This document shows, piece after piece, positions 45,390 to 55,075 of a DNA stretch of 55,469 nucleotides. A model generated the notes under the pieces. It did no database searches. It saw nothing but the letters and a program-made list of their open reading frames with translations, and was not told the origin of the DNA. A program made the position numbers and the translations under genes. The stretch is from Solirubrobacterales bacterium (GTDB lineage: Bacteria; Actinomycetota; Thermoleophilia; Solirubrobacterales; 70-9): the NCBI GenBank assembly GCA_023958085.1, contig JAMLGI010000012.1, positions 1 to 55,469 on the forward strand, read 5' to 3'. Numbering within the stretch: position 1 is the first letter of the stretch; the number at the start of each line of letters is the position of its first letter.

Positions 45390-45733
45390 CCATGACTTCC
45401 GAACCAGGCAAGAAAGACAACCCCCGGAGCACCCCCATGGACAAGACCGAAAAGATCATGGCCGCAGTCATCGGCGGGGTGGCGATTCTCGCCATTGCCC
45501 TGTTCTCGATCTTCGCGATCGGTGCCTGGACCAATGTGATGCCGGTCGGGGCCACCGGTCCCGCCGGCGCGGTCGGACCCAATGGCATAGTGGGGAAGGA
45601 GGGGCCCCGAGGACGCAAGGGTCGGCCGGGCCCGCAAGGTGACCCCGGACCCCAGGGACCTTCTGGCCCAGCCGGCGAGGATGTCTGTGACAACCCGGGC
45701 AGCAGCGTCGAGTACTTCGTCTGCGGCTACTGA
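45386..45733 (+). CDS. Membrane-anchored collagen-like protein 3
   Basis: 115 residues from a GTG that overlaps the gene-2 stop as GTGA. One membrane helix at about 25-46, exactly 15 Gly-X-Y triplets (55-99), then a tail with two cysteines (DVCDNPG ... FVCGY) matching the tail design of protein 2. The triplet region is the most proline-rich of the three. The gene ends 9 bases from the convergent RING-protein gene. Confidence 0.85.
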   Translation: MTMTSEPGKKDNPRSTPMDKTEKIMAAVIGGVAILAIALFSIFAIGAWTNVMPVGATGPAGAVGPNGIVGKEGPRGRKGRPGPQGDPGPQGPSGPAGEDVCDNPGSSVEYFVCGY

Positions 45734-45742
45734 AAGTCGGAA

Positions 45743-46660
45743 CTACTTTCCGGCTTCGGCGTTCCGGGCGAACTCCCGGGCGATCATTCCGGCCCGGGTA
45801 GCTGAACGCGACCCGACGACCACGGTCATGCCGCCGCCGCTGCCGTCGGACATGATCAGCTTGGCGCAGTAGATCCCGGCACAGTCGTCGGGCCCGTTCC
45901 GGAACCGGATCAGGTCGGCGACCCGCATGTTCCTGGAGCGAACCCGACTGTTCGGGAGTCGCTTCTCGTTGATCGTGTAGCTGGCCTCATCCTCAACCGG
46001 GTCGGAATCCGGCGTGGTGACCACCCCGACGAAGTCCCGTCCGGGCCCGGACAGGGTGGTGATCCGGGTTTCCGGACCCTCCGGGTCCGACCGGTCCTTC
46101 GGTCCGCTCCAGCCGCGGCCCCGGGGCAGCACCGCACCCCACTGCCCGCCCGGATCCTCGGTCCAGCGGAAACCGAGTTGATCCCGCATCCGGGCGAGGC
46201 GGATCGCCTGCTTGCGGCGGGCGGCGGCCCGCTTTTCGGCCTTGACCTGATTTGCGGTCTTCTTCGGCGGCTTTTTCGCGGGCGGGGCCGGTTCCGGTTC
46301 ATCCTGGCCGGTGAGGGCGATCGCCACAACCACCCCGGCGAGCAGGACGACCCCGGCGACAAGCGAACCAAGCTGGATCTGCCGACGCCGCCGGTCCGGA
46401 TCTGGCTCCGGGTCCGCAGCCGGGGCTGCCTCTCCGTCCACGGCGATGACCATCCGGGATGATTCCGCCGGGGAGTCCGGTGCTCCGGCCTGTCCGCCGC
46501 AGCCGAAGACCGCGCAACCCTCGTTCTCGATCCAGCACTCCCGGTGGTAGACCGAGTCGCATTCGGGGCAGGCCATGCGTTCGTCCCCGTCGAGCAGGGG
46601 CGTCTGACAGTACGGGCAGATCCAATCCGGCTTCCCGTCCACGATCCCGGGATCGTCCAT
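45743..46660 (-). CDS. Transmembrane protein with N-terminal RING-type zinc finger (RING-TM 2)
   Basis: 305 residues. Eight zinc ligands Cys15, Cys18, Cys31, Cys34, His39, Cys42, Cys49, Cys54 in the order C-x2-C-x12-C-x2-C-x4-H-x2-C-x6-C-x4-C, a prokaryotic RING/treble-clef arrangement. A linker leads to one membrane helix at about 97-117, a Lys/Ala-rich coiled segment, and an external domain of about 130 residues (FRWTEDPGG, SRNMRVADLIRF, GIYCAKLIM). Last gene of the ubiquitin-like operon, 6 bases after the sister gene. In this context it is a candidate membrane E3 ligase or adaptor with an external sensor. Confidence 0.8.
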   Translation of the reverse strand: MDDPGIVDGKPDWICPYCQTPLLDGDERMACPECDSVYHRECWIENEGCAVFGCGGQAGAPDSPAESSRMVIAVDGEAAPAADPEPDPDRRRRQIQLGSLVAGVVLLAGVVVAIALTGQDEPEPAPPAKKPPKKTANQVKAEKRAAARRKQAIRLARMRDQLGFRWTEDPGGQWGAVLPRGRGWSGPKDRSDPEGPETRITTLSGPGRDFVGVVTTPDSDPVEDEASYTINEKRLPNSRVRSRNMRVADLIRFRNGPDDCAGIYCAKLIMSDGSGGGMTVVVGSRSATRAGMIAREFARNAEAGK

Positions 46661-46666
46661 CGGCTT

Positions 46667-47653
46667 CTACTTGCAGCCGGGCCGGAAGAGCTGGTCACCC
46701 TGACCGCCCCAGTCCTTGAGGCGCTGCGGGGTGACGTCGACTCCGGGTTCGTAGGTCCAGCGCTGCCGGGTCGGATCCCATTTGGCCCAGGTGATCCCCC
46801 CGCGGGACTGGCAGAGATCCCTTGGGTCGTTGTACGGCATCTCGCCCAGGTACACGGTCACCACCCCCTCCTCCGGGTAGTCCGGTTGCTTGAGGGTGGC
46901 CCGGAGACCGCTGGGGTCGAGATGCTTGGCCAGACTGCGGTAGTTGTTCCAGAACGAGTAGCGGTCGCCGCCGGCTTCCCGGATCTGGGTCCGCTTGCGC
47001 TCCGAGAGGTTCTCCCAGATCGTGCCGGCATCGAAGCCGCGAACGTCGCTGAACCAGTCCTGCATGAAGTTCTGGACCTCGCGGGCCATCTCCGCCCTGG
47101 GGATGTTCGGCAGGCGACCGTTGTCGTAGCAGGGCACCCCGTCCTTCCCGGTTCCCTGCTCGCACTTGACCTCGTCCTTCGGGTTGCCGTCACCGAAGGT
47201 GTTGGACACGATCAGGATGCCGATCAGGGCGCAGAAGGCGGCCACCCCGACCGCGATCCACCAGGGCGACCGGTCCACCCTGGCGACCGGCTCGGCCGGC
47301 GGCGGGGCCGTTCGGGCGCGGTCAGGCTCGGGGGCGATCCGCCGGCGGGGCCGCCGGGGCGGGGCGGGCTCGATCTTCTGCTTCTTCGCTGAAGGACCGG
47401 CCTTCGGCGGCACGGTCGAACCGGCCCGCGACGGCACCGCCCGATCGGTCGTCTCGGCACCCTTCGCTCCGGCGCAGCCTTCAACCGCGCAGCCGCCGGC
47501 GTCCTCCCAACAGTCCTGATGGTGAGTGGTGCCGCAGACCCCGCAGGTGGCGATCTCGTCCCGCTCCTTGATCGGGAACTTGCAGTGGGGGCAGGAGCGA
47601 CCGGTCTGGCTCCTGCCCGCCGTGCCCCGCCGGGGTCCCTTGGTGCTCATCAT
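46667..47653 (-). CDS. Transmembrane protein with N-terminal RING-type zinc finger (RING-TM 1)
   Basis: 328 residues. Zinc ligands Cys21, Cys24, Cys37, Cys40, His45, Cys48, Cys55, Cys60 have exactly the same spacing as in the sister protein at 45743. A proline/arginine-rich linker (about 70-125) precedes one membrane helix at 131-150. The external part of about 175 residues (IPRAEMAREVQNFM, WENLSERKRTQIREAG) resembles small helical-beta extracellular domains but I recognise no family. ATGATG at the start overlaps the JAB stop. The layout suggests the RING faces the cytoplasm and can meet the E2 proteins. Confidence 0.8.
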   Translation of the reverse strand: MMSTKGPRRGTAGRSQTGRSCPHCKFPIKERDEIATCGVCGTTHHQDCWEDAGGCAVEGCAGAKGAETTDRAVPSRAGSTVPPKAGPSAKKQKIEPAPPRRPRRRIAPEPDRARTAPPPAEPVARVDRSPWWIAVGVAAFCALIGILIVSNTFGDGNPKDEVKCEQGTGKDGVPCYDNGRLPNIPRAEMAREVQNFMQDWFSDVRGFDAGTIWENLSERKRTQIREAGGDRYSFWNNYRSLAKHLDPSGLRATLKQPDYPEEGVVTVYLGEMPYNDPRDLCQSRGGITWAKWDPTRQRWTYEPGVDVTPQRLKDWGGQGDQLFRPGCK

Positions 47654-48198
47654 CGGTACTCGTCCTCCTGCGCTGATTGGCTTGGGTTTTCAAGTTCATC
47701 GAGGCTGGCCATGCTCCAGCCGAGCGGGGTGCGCCGCACGAACCGCTCGATCACCTCGCCGTCGTCCCAGGTGAAGACTCCCTCGATCCCGGCGATCGGA
47801 TCGACCACGTGGGCGATCTGCGACGGGTCGTTGAAGAAGTTGTGGTGAATGAAGAGATCGTGTTCGGAAAGGAAGATCCCGAAGCCGGGGTGGCTGTGGT
47901 ACCAGCCGACGATGTCGGCTGCCGGATACCTCTCCTCCATCACCCGGTGAACGTGTTCCCAGCTGTCCTGGGTGAAGGTCAGGGTGGCCCGCTGTTCGTC
48001 GGCACTGATCGCGTGGATCGCCGCGTAGATCAACGGCAGATCGCCACGGGTCGATTTGTGCCCGACCAGCACCCCGCCGACCTCGCGGTCCCGGTTGTTG
48101 AAGACATGGGGAAAGATGTAGCTGCGGTCGATCTCGTCGAGCTGTGACTTGAAGCCGTCCAGGTCCCATTCCGCTTCCTCCCGATGTTCCTGGCTCAT
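47650..48198 (-). CDS. JAB/JAMM (MPN+) metalloprotease, predicted Ubl-specific isopeptidase
   Basis: 182 residues, complete JAMM site: Glu39 in REVGGVLVG, then His101-x-His103, seven residues, Ser111-x2-Asp114 (HSHPGFGIFLSEHD). This is the zinc protease fold of Rpn11/CSN5-type deubiquitinases and of bacterial homologues that process ubiquitin-like proteins. Here the modifier has no C-terminal extension, so the enzyme would remove the modifier from targets rather than mature it. It overlaps the E2 gene upstream and the RING gene downstream by four bases each. Confidence 0.92.
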   Translation of the reverse strand: MSQEHREEAEWDLDGFKSQLDEIDRSYIFPHVFNNRDREVGGVLVGHKSTRGDLPLIYAAIHAISADEQRATLTFTQDSWEHVHRVMEERYPAADIVGWYHSHPGFGIFLSEHDLFIHHNFFNDPSQIAHVVDPIAGIEGVFTWDDGEVIERFVRRTPLGWSMASLDELENPSQSAQEDEYR

Positions 48199-48710
48199 CG
48201 TCCGGACTCCGTGATCAGAACTTGCGGCTCTGCGGCCGGTCCGGCCACGTCCACTCCGAGGATCTCCTCGCAGTCGAAGCCGGGCTCGATCCCCAGCCGG
48301 GAGACCCAGGCGGCCGCATCGGTGTCGAGGGCATCCTCGATGCTGAAGGAACCGTAGGAAACGAGGTCGATCAGTCGAACCACCAGGTCCGGCAGGCTCT
48401 CCGACGCCGACCAGTCCCCGATACACACCCCGCCGTTCCGATCCGGTCCGAGAATGTTGGGGTGAAAGATCGGGGTCTGCCAGGTGATCACCGGCGGCCG
48501 ACGGGGATACTCGCGATGGAGGTAGATCTCGCAACGGTGCTGGTCCGCCACGGCGACCCGGCGATTCTCCAGTCGGATGCCTGGAGCCGTGAAGCTGACC
48601 GTGTACCGGTCGGGAGGATCTCCGTTCGGCTCGAACGTGAAGAGGCCGGTTTCGGCCCGTTCACCCATCTGATGGGCATCGGCCTCCAGCCTTCGCAGCC
48701 GGGGGTTCAC
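48195..48710 (-). CDS. E2-like ubiquitin-conjugating enzyme (UBC fold), copy A
   Basis: 171 residues from a GTG that overlaps the E1 stop as GTGA. HPN motif at 83-85 (TPIFHPNI) and the expected catalytic Cys96 in GGVCIGDW, with a following conserved Trp100, as in active E2 enzymes. YPRRPPVITW is the strand before HPN. It should accept the modifier from the E1 as a thioester. The C-terminal 40 residues after the UBC core are of unknown role. Copy B is encoded at the head of the operon. Confidence 0.88.
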   Translation of the reverse strand: MNPRLRRLEADAHQMGERAETGLFTFEPNGDPPDRYTVSFTAPGIRLENRRVAVADQHRCEIYLHREYPRRPPVITWQTPIFHPNILGPDRNGGVCIGDWSASESLPDLVVRLIDLVSYGSFSIEDALDTDAAAWVSRLGIEPGFDCEEILGVDVAGPAAEPQVLITESGR

Positions 48711-49894
48711 GCCACCACTCCCGCTCCGCGCTCCACCGGTTCGAGACGGAAGAAGATCCGCTCGAAGCCGAGCCGTCCGACCAGGACGTCCTGCTCCGGC
48801 AACCCGATCCCGGCCGCGGTCTCGCCCGCAAGCGGCGAGTCGTCCTCGACCGCGTGGGCGAACTCGATCTGCCAGGGCTCGCCGCAGTCGGGGCAGCTTC
48901 CGTCGGTGGCGGTGAGCGCATCGAGAGGGCGCAGGAACCGCCCCGATCCGCCGCAGGCGGCACACTCCGCTCCCACCGCGATCTCCTGTTCCAGCTCCAG
49001 CACCGCCTCCGGACCGAGACGGCCCCGGGCTCTGCCGAGCAGCTCGCCGAGGGTCATGTCGGGACCGACCGTCTCGGCTGCGGAAAGGTCGTAGCTGTCG
49101 TGGCTCAGGCAGTCCTCCCGCGGGGCGTAACGCACCACATAGGAGTCGTGGGTGAGGCCGACGAAACTGAAGCCGGCTCCGGCCAGGGTCGGTTCCCCCA
49201 GCCGGTCCCGGTGAAGCAGCTTGACCGCCTCCTGCACCTGAATCCCGCCGATCACGCTGGCGGTCGTCGCGTTGGTCGGGACCTTGCCCTCAAGCATCTC
49301 CTCCCGGCTGAGCAGGGCGCAGGAACGACGGGCCGCGACCAGTTGGTGGTCGCGCTCGTTCATGGTGCACTCGTAGCAGGCCGTATCCGGCGGGATGAAC
49401 ACGCGAACGGTGCCCATCAGGCCCTCGATCGCGCCGTCGATCCAGGGGGTCCCGGTCTTCCAGCAGGCCTGGTTCACGTACAGCCGGGCCTCCCGGTTGT
49501 CCAGTCCGGCGATCACCAGGTCGGCGTCGGCGAAGCGGCCCAGCCCGAGTGAGAGCCGAACGTCCCCGGTCACCGCCTCAATCTCCACATCGGGGTTCAT
49601 CCCGATCACACGCTCGGCCAGAACCTCGGCCTTCTTCCGGCCCTCGTCACTCTCCCGGAAGAACACACAGCGGGCCAGGTTCGAGTTCTCGATCTCGTCC
49701 ATGTCGACCACCACGATGTGACCGACTCCCATCAGGGTGAGGTTCTTGACAATCTCGTTGCCGAGTGCGCCCGCCCCGACGACGATCACCCTGGCCGCGG
49801 CCAGACGGGGCTGATCCCACCAGCTGATCAGGCTCTGTCGGTGGTAGCGGTCGTGCTCGTCCTCGAGCTCGATCTTGACCCGGCCCCGGGACAT
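48707..49894 (-). CDS. E1-like ubiquitin-activating enzyme (ThiF/MoeB fold)
   Basis: 395 residues. Rossmann nucleotide site GAGALGNE at 40-47, acidic DMDEIE at 64-69, NSNLAR at 70-75 and Asp132 in LDNREAR are the ThiF/E1 adenylation residues. CYEC at 173-176 and Cys192 in RRSCALL fall where the zinc or catalytic cysteine lies in E1 proteins. A C-terminal extension has two CxxC pairs (311/314 and 334/337), a second zinc ribbon not found in MoeB/ThiF. It should adenylate the C-terminal glycine of the neighbouring modifier and pass it to an E2. Confidence 0.9.
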   Translation of the reverse strand: MSRGRVKIELEDEHDRYHRQSLISWWDQPRLAAARVIVVGAGALGNEIVKNLTLMGVGHIVVVDMDEIENSNLARCVFFRESDEGRKKAEVLAERVIGMNPDVEIEAVTGDVRLSLGLGRFADADLVIAGLDNREARLYVNQACWKTGTPWIDGAIEGLMGTVRVFIPPDTACYECTMNERDHQLVAARRSCALLSREEMLEGKVPTNATTASVIGGIQVQEAVKLLHRDRLGEPTLAGAGFSFVGLTHDSYVVRYAPREDCLSHDSYDLSAAETVGPDMTLGELLGRARGRLGPEAVLELEQEIAVGAECAACGGSGRFLRPLDALTATDGSCPDCGEPWQIEFAHAVEDDSPLAGETAAGIGLPEQDVLVGRLGFERIFFRLEPVERGAGVVA

Positions 49895-49899
49895 CGGCC

Positions 49900-50160
49900 T
49901 CAGCCGGCGGTGATCTCTGCGACCAGACGGAGCACGTCTCCGTCCTTCACCCCGGCGTCGGCCAGGGTCACGTTGTCGTTGATCTGCAGCCCGGTCTGCT
50001 TGTGGTGGAACTTGTAAGAGAGCGGCTGTCCATCCGGTCCGGTGGCCGGGAGCTTCATCAGTCCGACCAGCTTTCCGATGATTCGGCCCGATGCGACATC
50101 GTCCGGCATCGTCACCTCCTCGGTCTTGTTGCCGGTTGCGTCCACTACAGTCACATCCAT
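49900..50160 (-). CDS. YukD/EsaB-like ubiquitin-like modifier ending in Ala-Gly
   Basis: 86 residues, one beta-grasp domain: MDVTVVDATGNKTEEVTMPD, a helix with GRIIGKLVGLMKLP, SYKFHHKQTGLQI and DVLRLVAEITAG. The LPATGPDGQPLSYKF segment is typical of the YukD group. The protein ends exactly with AG, giving a free C-terminal glycine as an E1 requires and needing no proteolytic maturation. Internal lysines (Lys12, 30, 36, 50, 54, 72) would allow chains. A strong AAGGAGG precedes the ATG, consistent with high expression of the modifier compared with its enzymes. Confidence 0.88.
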   Translation of the reverse strand: MDVTVVDATGNKTEEVTMPDDVASGRIIGKLVGLMKLPATGPDGQPLSYKFHHKQTGLQINDNVTLADAGVKDGDVLRLVAEITAG

Positions 50161-50196
50161 CTGCGTTTTCCTCCTTGGGTGATAGCGGGCATCAGT

Positions 50197-50769
50197 TCAC
50201 TCACTCGGGTCGGCCGAATGGACCAGGACATCGAAATCCGAATCTCCTCCGGTCGTTCCCATCGAGATCTCCTCGACTCCGAGACCTACGTTCCCGACCG
50301 GGAACCTCCCGGTGCCTTCCTGGGTGAGCGTCCATCTCGCGGCGAGCGGATCCAGCGGGCTGGCCAGGTTGTAGTCGCGGTACTGGATCATGTCCCCGAT
50401 CTTGGCGATCAGATCGACCAGCCGGGTTGAAGGAGCCCAGTTCTCGTCGTCGACCAGGCAGTAGTACTCCCGGACGTTCGGGTGAAAGATCGGGGATTTC
50501 GGTGCTGCGTAAGGCTTCTCGGCCGGGTAGCGTCGCGGGAGGAGCAACTCCACTTCATGCTCGTCGGCCGAGGCCACCCTGACCCGATCGGTTTCCAGGT
50601 TGCCGGGCCGCTCACCCTCCAGCCGGAGTCCATCCAGCCGGTACCGGATCCGGTAGGTCTCGGGCGGGAGACGGGAACCAACCGGTTCGATCTCGACCCG
50701 GGGATGACCGGAGTAGAGCTCTCGCACCTGGGTGTAGTCAGCCTGAAGGCGCCGCAACCTCGGGTTCAC
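50197..50769 (-). CDS. E2-like protein (UBC fold), copy B
   Basis: 190 residues from a GTG with AGGAG upstream. N-terminus MNPRLRRLQAD matches copy A (MNPRLRRLEAD). HPN at 96-98 (SPIFHPNV) and Cys104 in EYYCLVDDENW, with Trp111, occupy the E2 active-site positions, but the HPN-to-Cys gap is 5 residues here and 10 in copy A. It may be a second active E2 with another target range, or a non-catalytic partner as in UEV proteins, although the cysteine is kept. First gene of the seven-gene operon. Confidence 0.8.
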   Translation of the reverse strand: MNPRLRRLQADYTQVRELYSGHPRVEIEPVGSRLPPETYRIRYRLDGLRLEGERPGNLETDRVRVASADEHEVELLLPRRYPAEKPYAAPKSPIFHPNVREYYCLVDDENWAPSTRLVDLIAKIGDMIQYRDYNLASPLDPLAARWTLTQEGTGRFPVGNVGLGVEEISMGTTGGDSDFDVLVHSADPSE

Positions 50770-50853
50770 GGCCCGTGCTCCTGAACTCTTTCCACAGCTG
50801 GCTCCCCCTGGGGGTCAACCTCGCTCCATGAGGTCGACGATCGGACCAGGCCA

Positions 50854-50859
50854 TGATAG
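50854..50859 (-). promoter_or_regulatory. Possible -10 box of the ubiquitin-like operon (TATCAT)
   Basis: TATCAT on the minus strand, 85 bases upstream of the copy-B E2 gene, in the only gap (50770-50915) before the operon. No clear -35. It implies a leader of about 80 bases. Confidence 0.35.
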
Positions 50860-50915
50860 CCAGAGATCCCCGGTCGACCCCTTCCGGCTCTGTGGATGCC
50901 CAGGGTGCGGGCTGC

Positions 50916-53024
<2,109 letters not shown>

Positions 53025-53025
<1 letters not shown>

Positions 53026-54974
53026 CAGCTCTTGCCCCCTGCACGTTTCTGCCCACGGGCCTTGCGTCGACCTCCGCGGACCGCTTTCGGGTCGGCGACG
53101 GTCCGTTTGGCGGCCTTGGGACGGCCGGTGGTCTGGATGAACTTGAGCGCCTGCACGTAGACCAGGTTCTTGTGCCGCCGGGTGATCTCGGCGTCCCGCA
53201 TCGCCTCGAGAAACTCCTCGGGTCCCTCGAACCGGGGCACCCGGACCCGGACCGCGCCCAGGCCCTGGGCAACATGACTGTCGGATCCGGCGGCAGGAAC
53301 GATGTTGTACTTCCGGGCGAACCGTTCGGCCTCCTCGTTGAAGGAACTGATCGCAACCCGCGGGTTGAACACCTCCATCAGGTCGATCTCCTCGACCATG
53401 TCCAGCAGATGTTCGTAGTCCGGCACCGAGTGGAGCCGGTCGAACGGATGTGGCACGTAGACCAGTCCGCCCTGGCGGCGGATCTCGGCGACCGTCTCGG
53501 CCATGGTCATGCCCCTGGGGATCTTCTCCTTCAGGAAGAGGCCGATCACCTCCCCCTGCTCCGCCGTCTTCACCTCTTCGCCGACGATGATCTGGAAATC
53601 ATCGATCCCGGCCGCCACCTCGGCCGCGGCCAGCGCCCCCGAAACCTCGTTGTGGTCGGTGATCGCGATCGCCCCGAAACCCCGGTCACGGGCGGTCTCG
53701 ATCAGCACCTCGACCGGGGTCGCACAGTCGGAGGAGTGGTCGGTATGCATGTGCAGATCGATGTCGATCAGGGGCCGTTTCGCCAGCCTGGTTCTCAGCC
53801 GCTGGTTTTCCGGTCTGGAGTGACGTCGGTCGGTGAGGCCCCGGTAGAGCTGCTCGAATCGACCCGCCAGATCGGCCCAGGTTTCCAGCCCGGCCCCAAG
53901 CCCGCGCTTGCGGAAGCTGCTGCGAAGCTCCCCGTCATCGAGCCGGGCGATCTGGCCGGCGAGGGTGACCGGGTCCCCCGCCGGGAAAAGCAGCCCGTAC
54001 TTGCCGTCGCCGACCAGTTCGGTGTATCGGCCGATGGTCGAGGCGACCGGGACCGCGCCGGACGCGATCGCCTGCCGGAGCGCGCCCGGCACCGGTGCCG
54101 GACCGCCGGAAGCGGCGACGAAGACATCACTGACCGCACAGAGTTCCGCCAGGGAGACCTGTTTCGGGCCGACCACCTTGATCCGCGACCGGATCTCGCG
54201 GGCAACCCGGAAGGAAACCTCGCCGGGGTTCCGTGCGTGGATCGTGGCGGTCCAGTCGAGGCCCTCCGGAAGTCGCCGCAGCGCCCGCAGAAAAAGCCGG
54301 AGTGCGCCGGGTTCCTCCGCCTCCGAGAAGGCGATCCGGAGCGGTCCGGAACTGCTCTGGTCGGGTTCGACCGGGTCGACCCCGGACCTGGTCAGCTCGT
54401 AGGCACCGGGGAAGTACCGATTGAGCAGCTCGGCCGATGCCTCCGACGACGCGGTCCGCCCGTCGAGTCGTCCGAAGAAGATCTCCATCAGCGGCCGGGC
54501 GACCAGGGTCGCGAAGGGTCGCTCCCCGGTCTCATGGAACGTGCCCACATTGAGCGAAAAGGAGTGCCGGAGGGCGGTGGAGGAGAAGCCGGGAAGAAAC
54601 GGGTCGTGGACGTGAACGATGTCGAAGGCGCCGCTGCCGAGCAGGGTCTCGACCCGGTTGCCGACATCGACCGACACCGGTGCCTGGCGCCGCCGGGATC
54701 CGCGGGGCAGCCCGACGCCGGCTCCCATCGAGAGCATCCGTGGCGCCTCGCCGGGGGCGAACAGGGCGTCCGGATCGGAGCCCAGCCGATCGAGCTCGGA
54801 CTGGGTCGCCGCGACCCCCCCGCGGCCGCCACCGGGAGCGGCGATCACAACCGAGTGGCCCGCTCCGGCAAGCTCGGTCGAGATCCGGTCGACGAAGCGG
54901 TTGACCACCCGTTCCCCGTCCCACGGGAAAGGGGTGAACTGGATAATCGAAAGTGGCTTCGGGGAAGCGGTCAC
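53025..54974 (-). CDS. Glycosyltransferase-PHP phosphoesterase fusion protein
   Basis: 649 residues. About 1-380 is a GT-B (family 4-like) glycosyltransferase (FDIVHVHDPF, GTFHETG, SDVFVAASGG and the ALRQAIASGAVPV donor-site region). About 400-600 is a PHP domain with metal motifs HMHTDHS (408-414), ITDHNE (438-443), GEEVKT, PHPFDR and GSDSHV. The last 50 residues are Lys/Arg/Gly-rich, probably disordered. The combination could make and trim a phospho-glycan or glycolipid. Start is a leaderless GTG (TAGGAT at 54987-54982, 7-base spacer). Confidence 0.85.
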
Positions 54975-55026
54975 GGCAGCGATCCTACGTCCGGCCGGGT
55001 CCGTCCGGTGAAACTCACCGGAACGA

Positions 55027-55057
55027 GAAAGGGGTCCGCCGTCTGCGGACCCCTTTC
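55027..55057 (-). terminator. Intrinsic terminator after ino1
   Basis: 13-base perfect stem GAAAGGGGTCCGC / GCGGACCCCTTTC with a five-base loop; on the minus strand it starts 18 bases past the ino1 stop and is followed by a T-rich stretch. Confidence 0.8.
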
Positions 55058-55075
55058 ACCAGCCGTTTGGCCGGC

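Noticed and set aside
44819-45693. Minus-strand proline/glycine-rich frames opposite the collagen-like genes
   Set aside because: Gly-X-Y coding DNA is repetitive and keeps other frames open; the plus-strand set has signals, helices and overlapping starts.
44467-45733. Collagen-like genes as phage tail fibres
   Set aside because: Each has a membrane helix and cytoplasmic tail, and no structural phage gene is nearby.
49900-50160. YukD-like gene as part of a type VII secretion locus
   Set aside because: No EccC-type ATPase, WXG100 or EccD genes are in the window, and it is embedded among E1, E2 and JAB genes.
45743-50769. Assignment of the ubiquitin-like operon to the known BilABCD type
   Set aside because: The modifier is a single YukD-like domain, there are two E2-like proteins and two membrane RING proteins; only the general E1/E2/JAB logic is shared.
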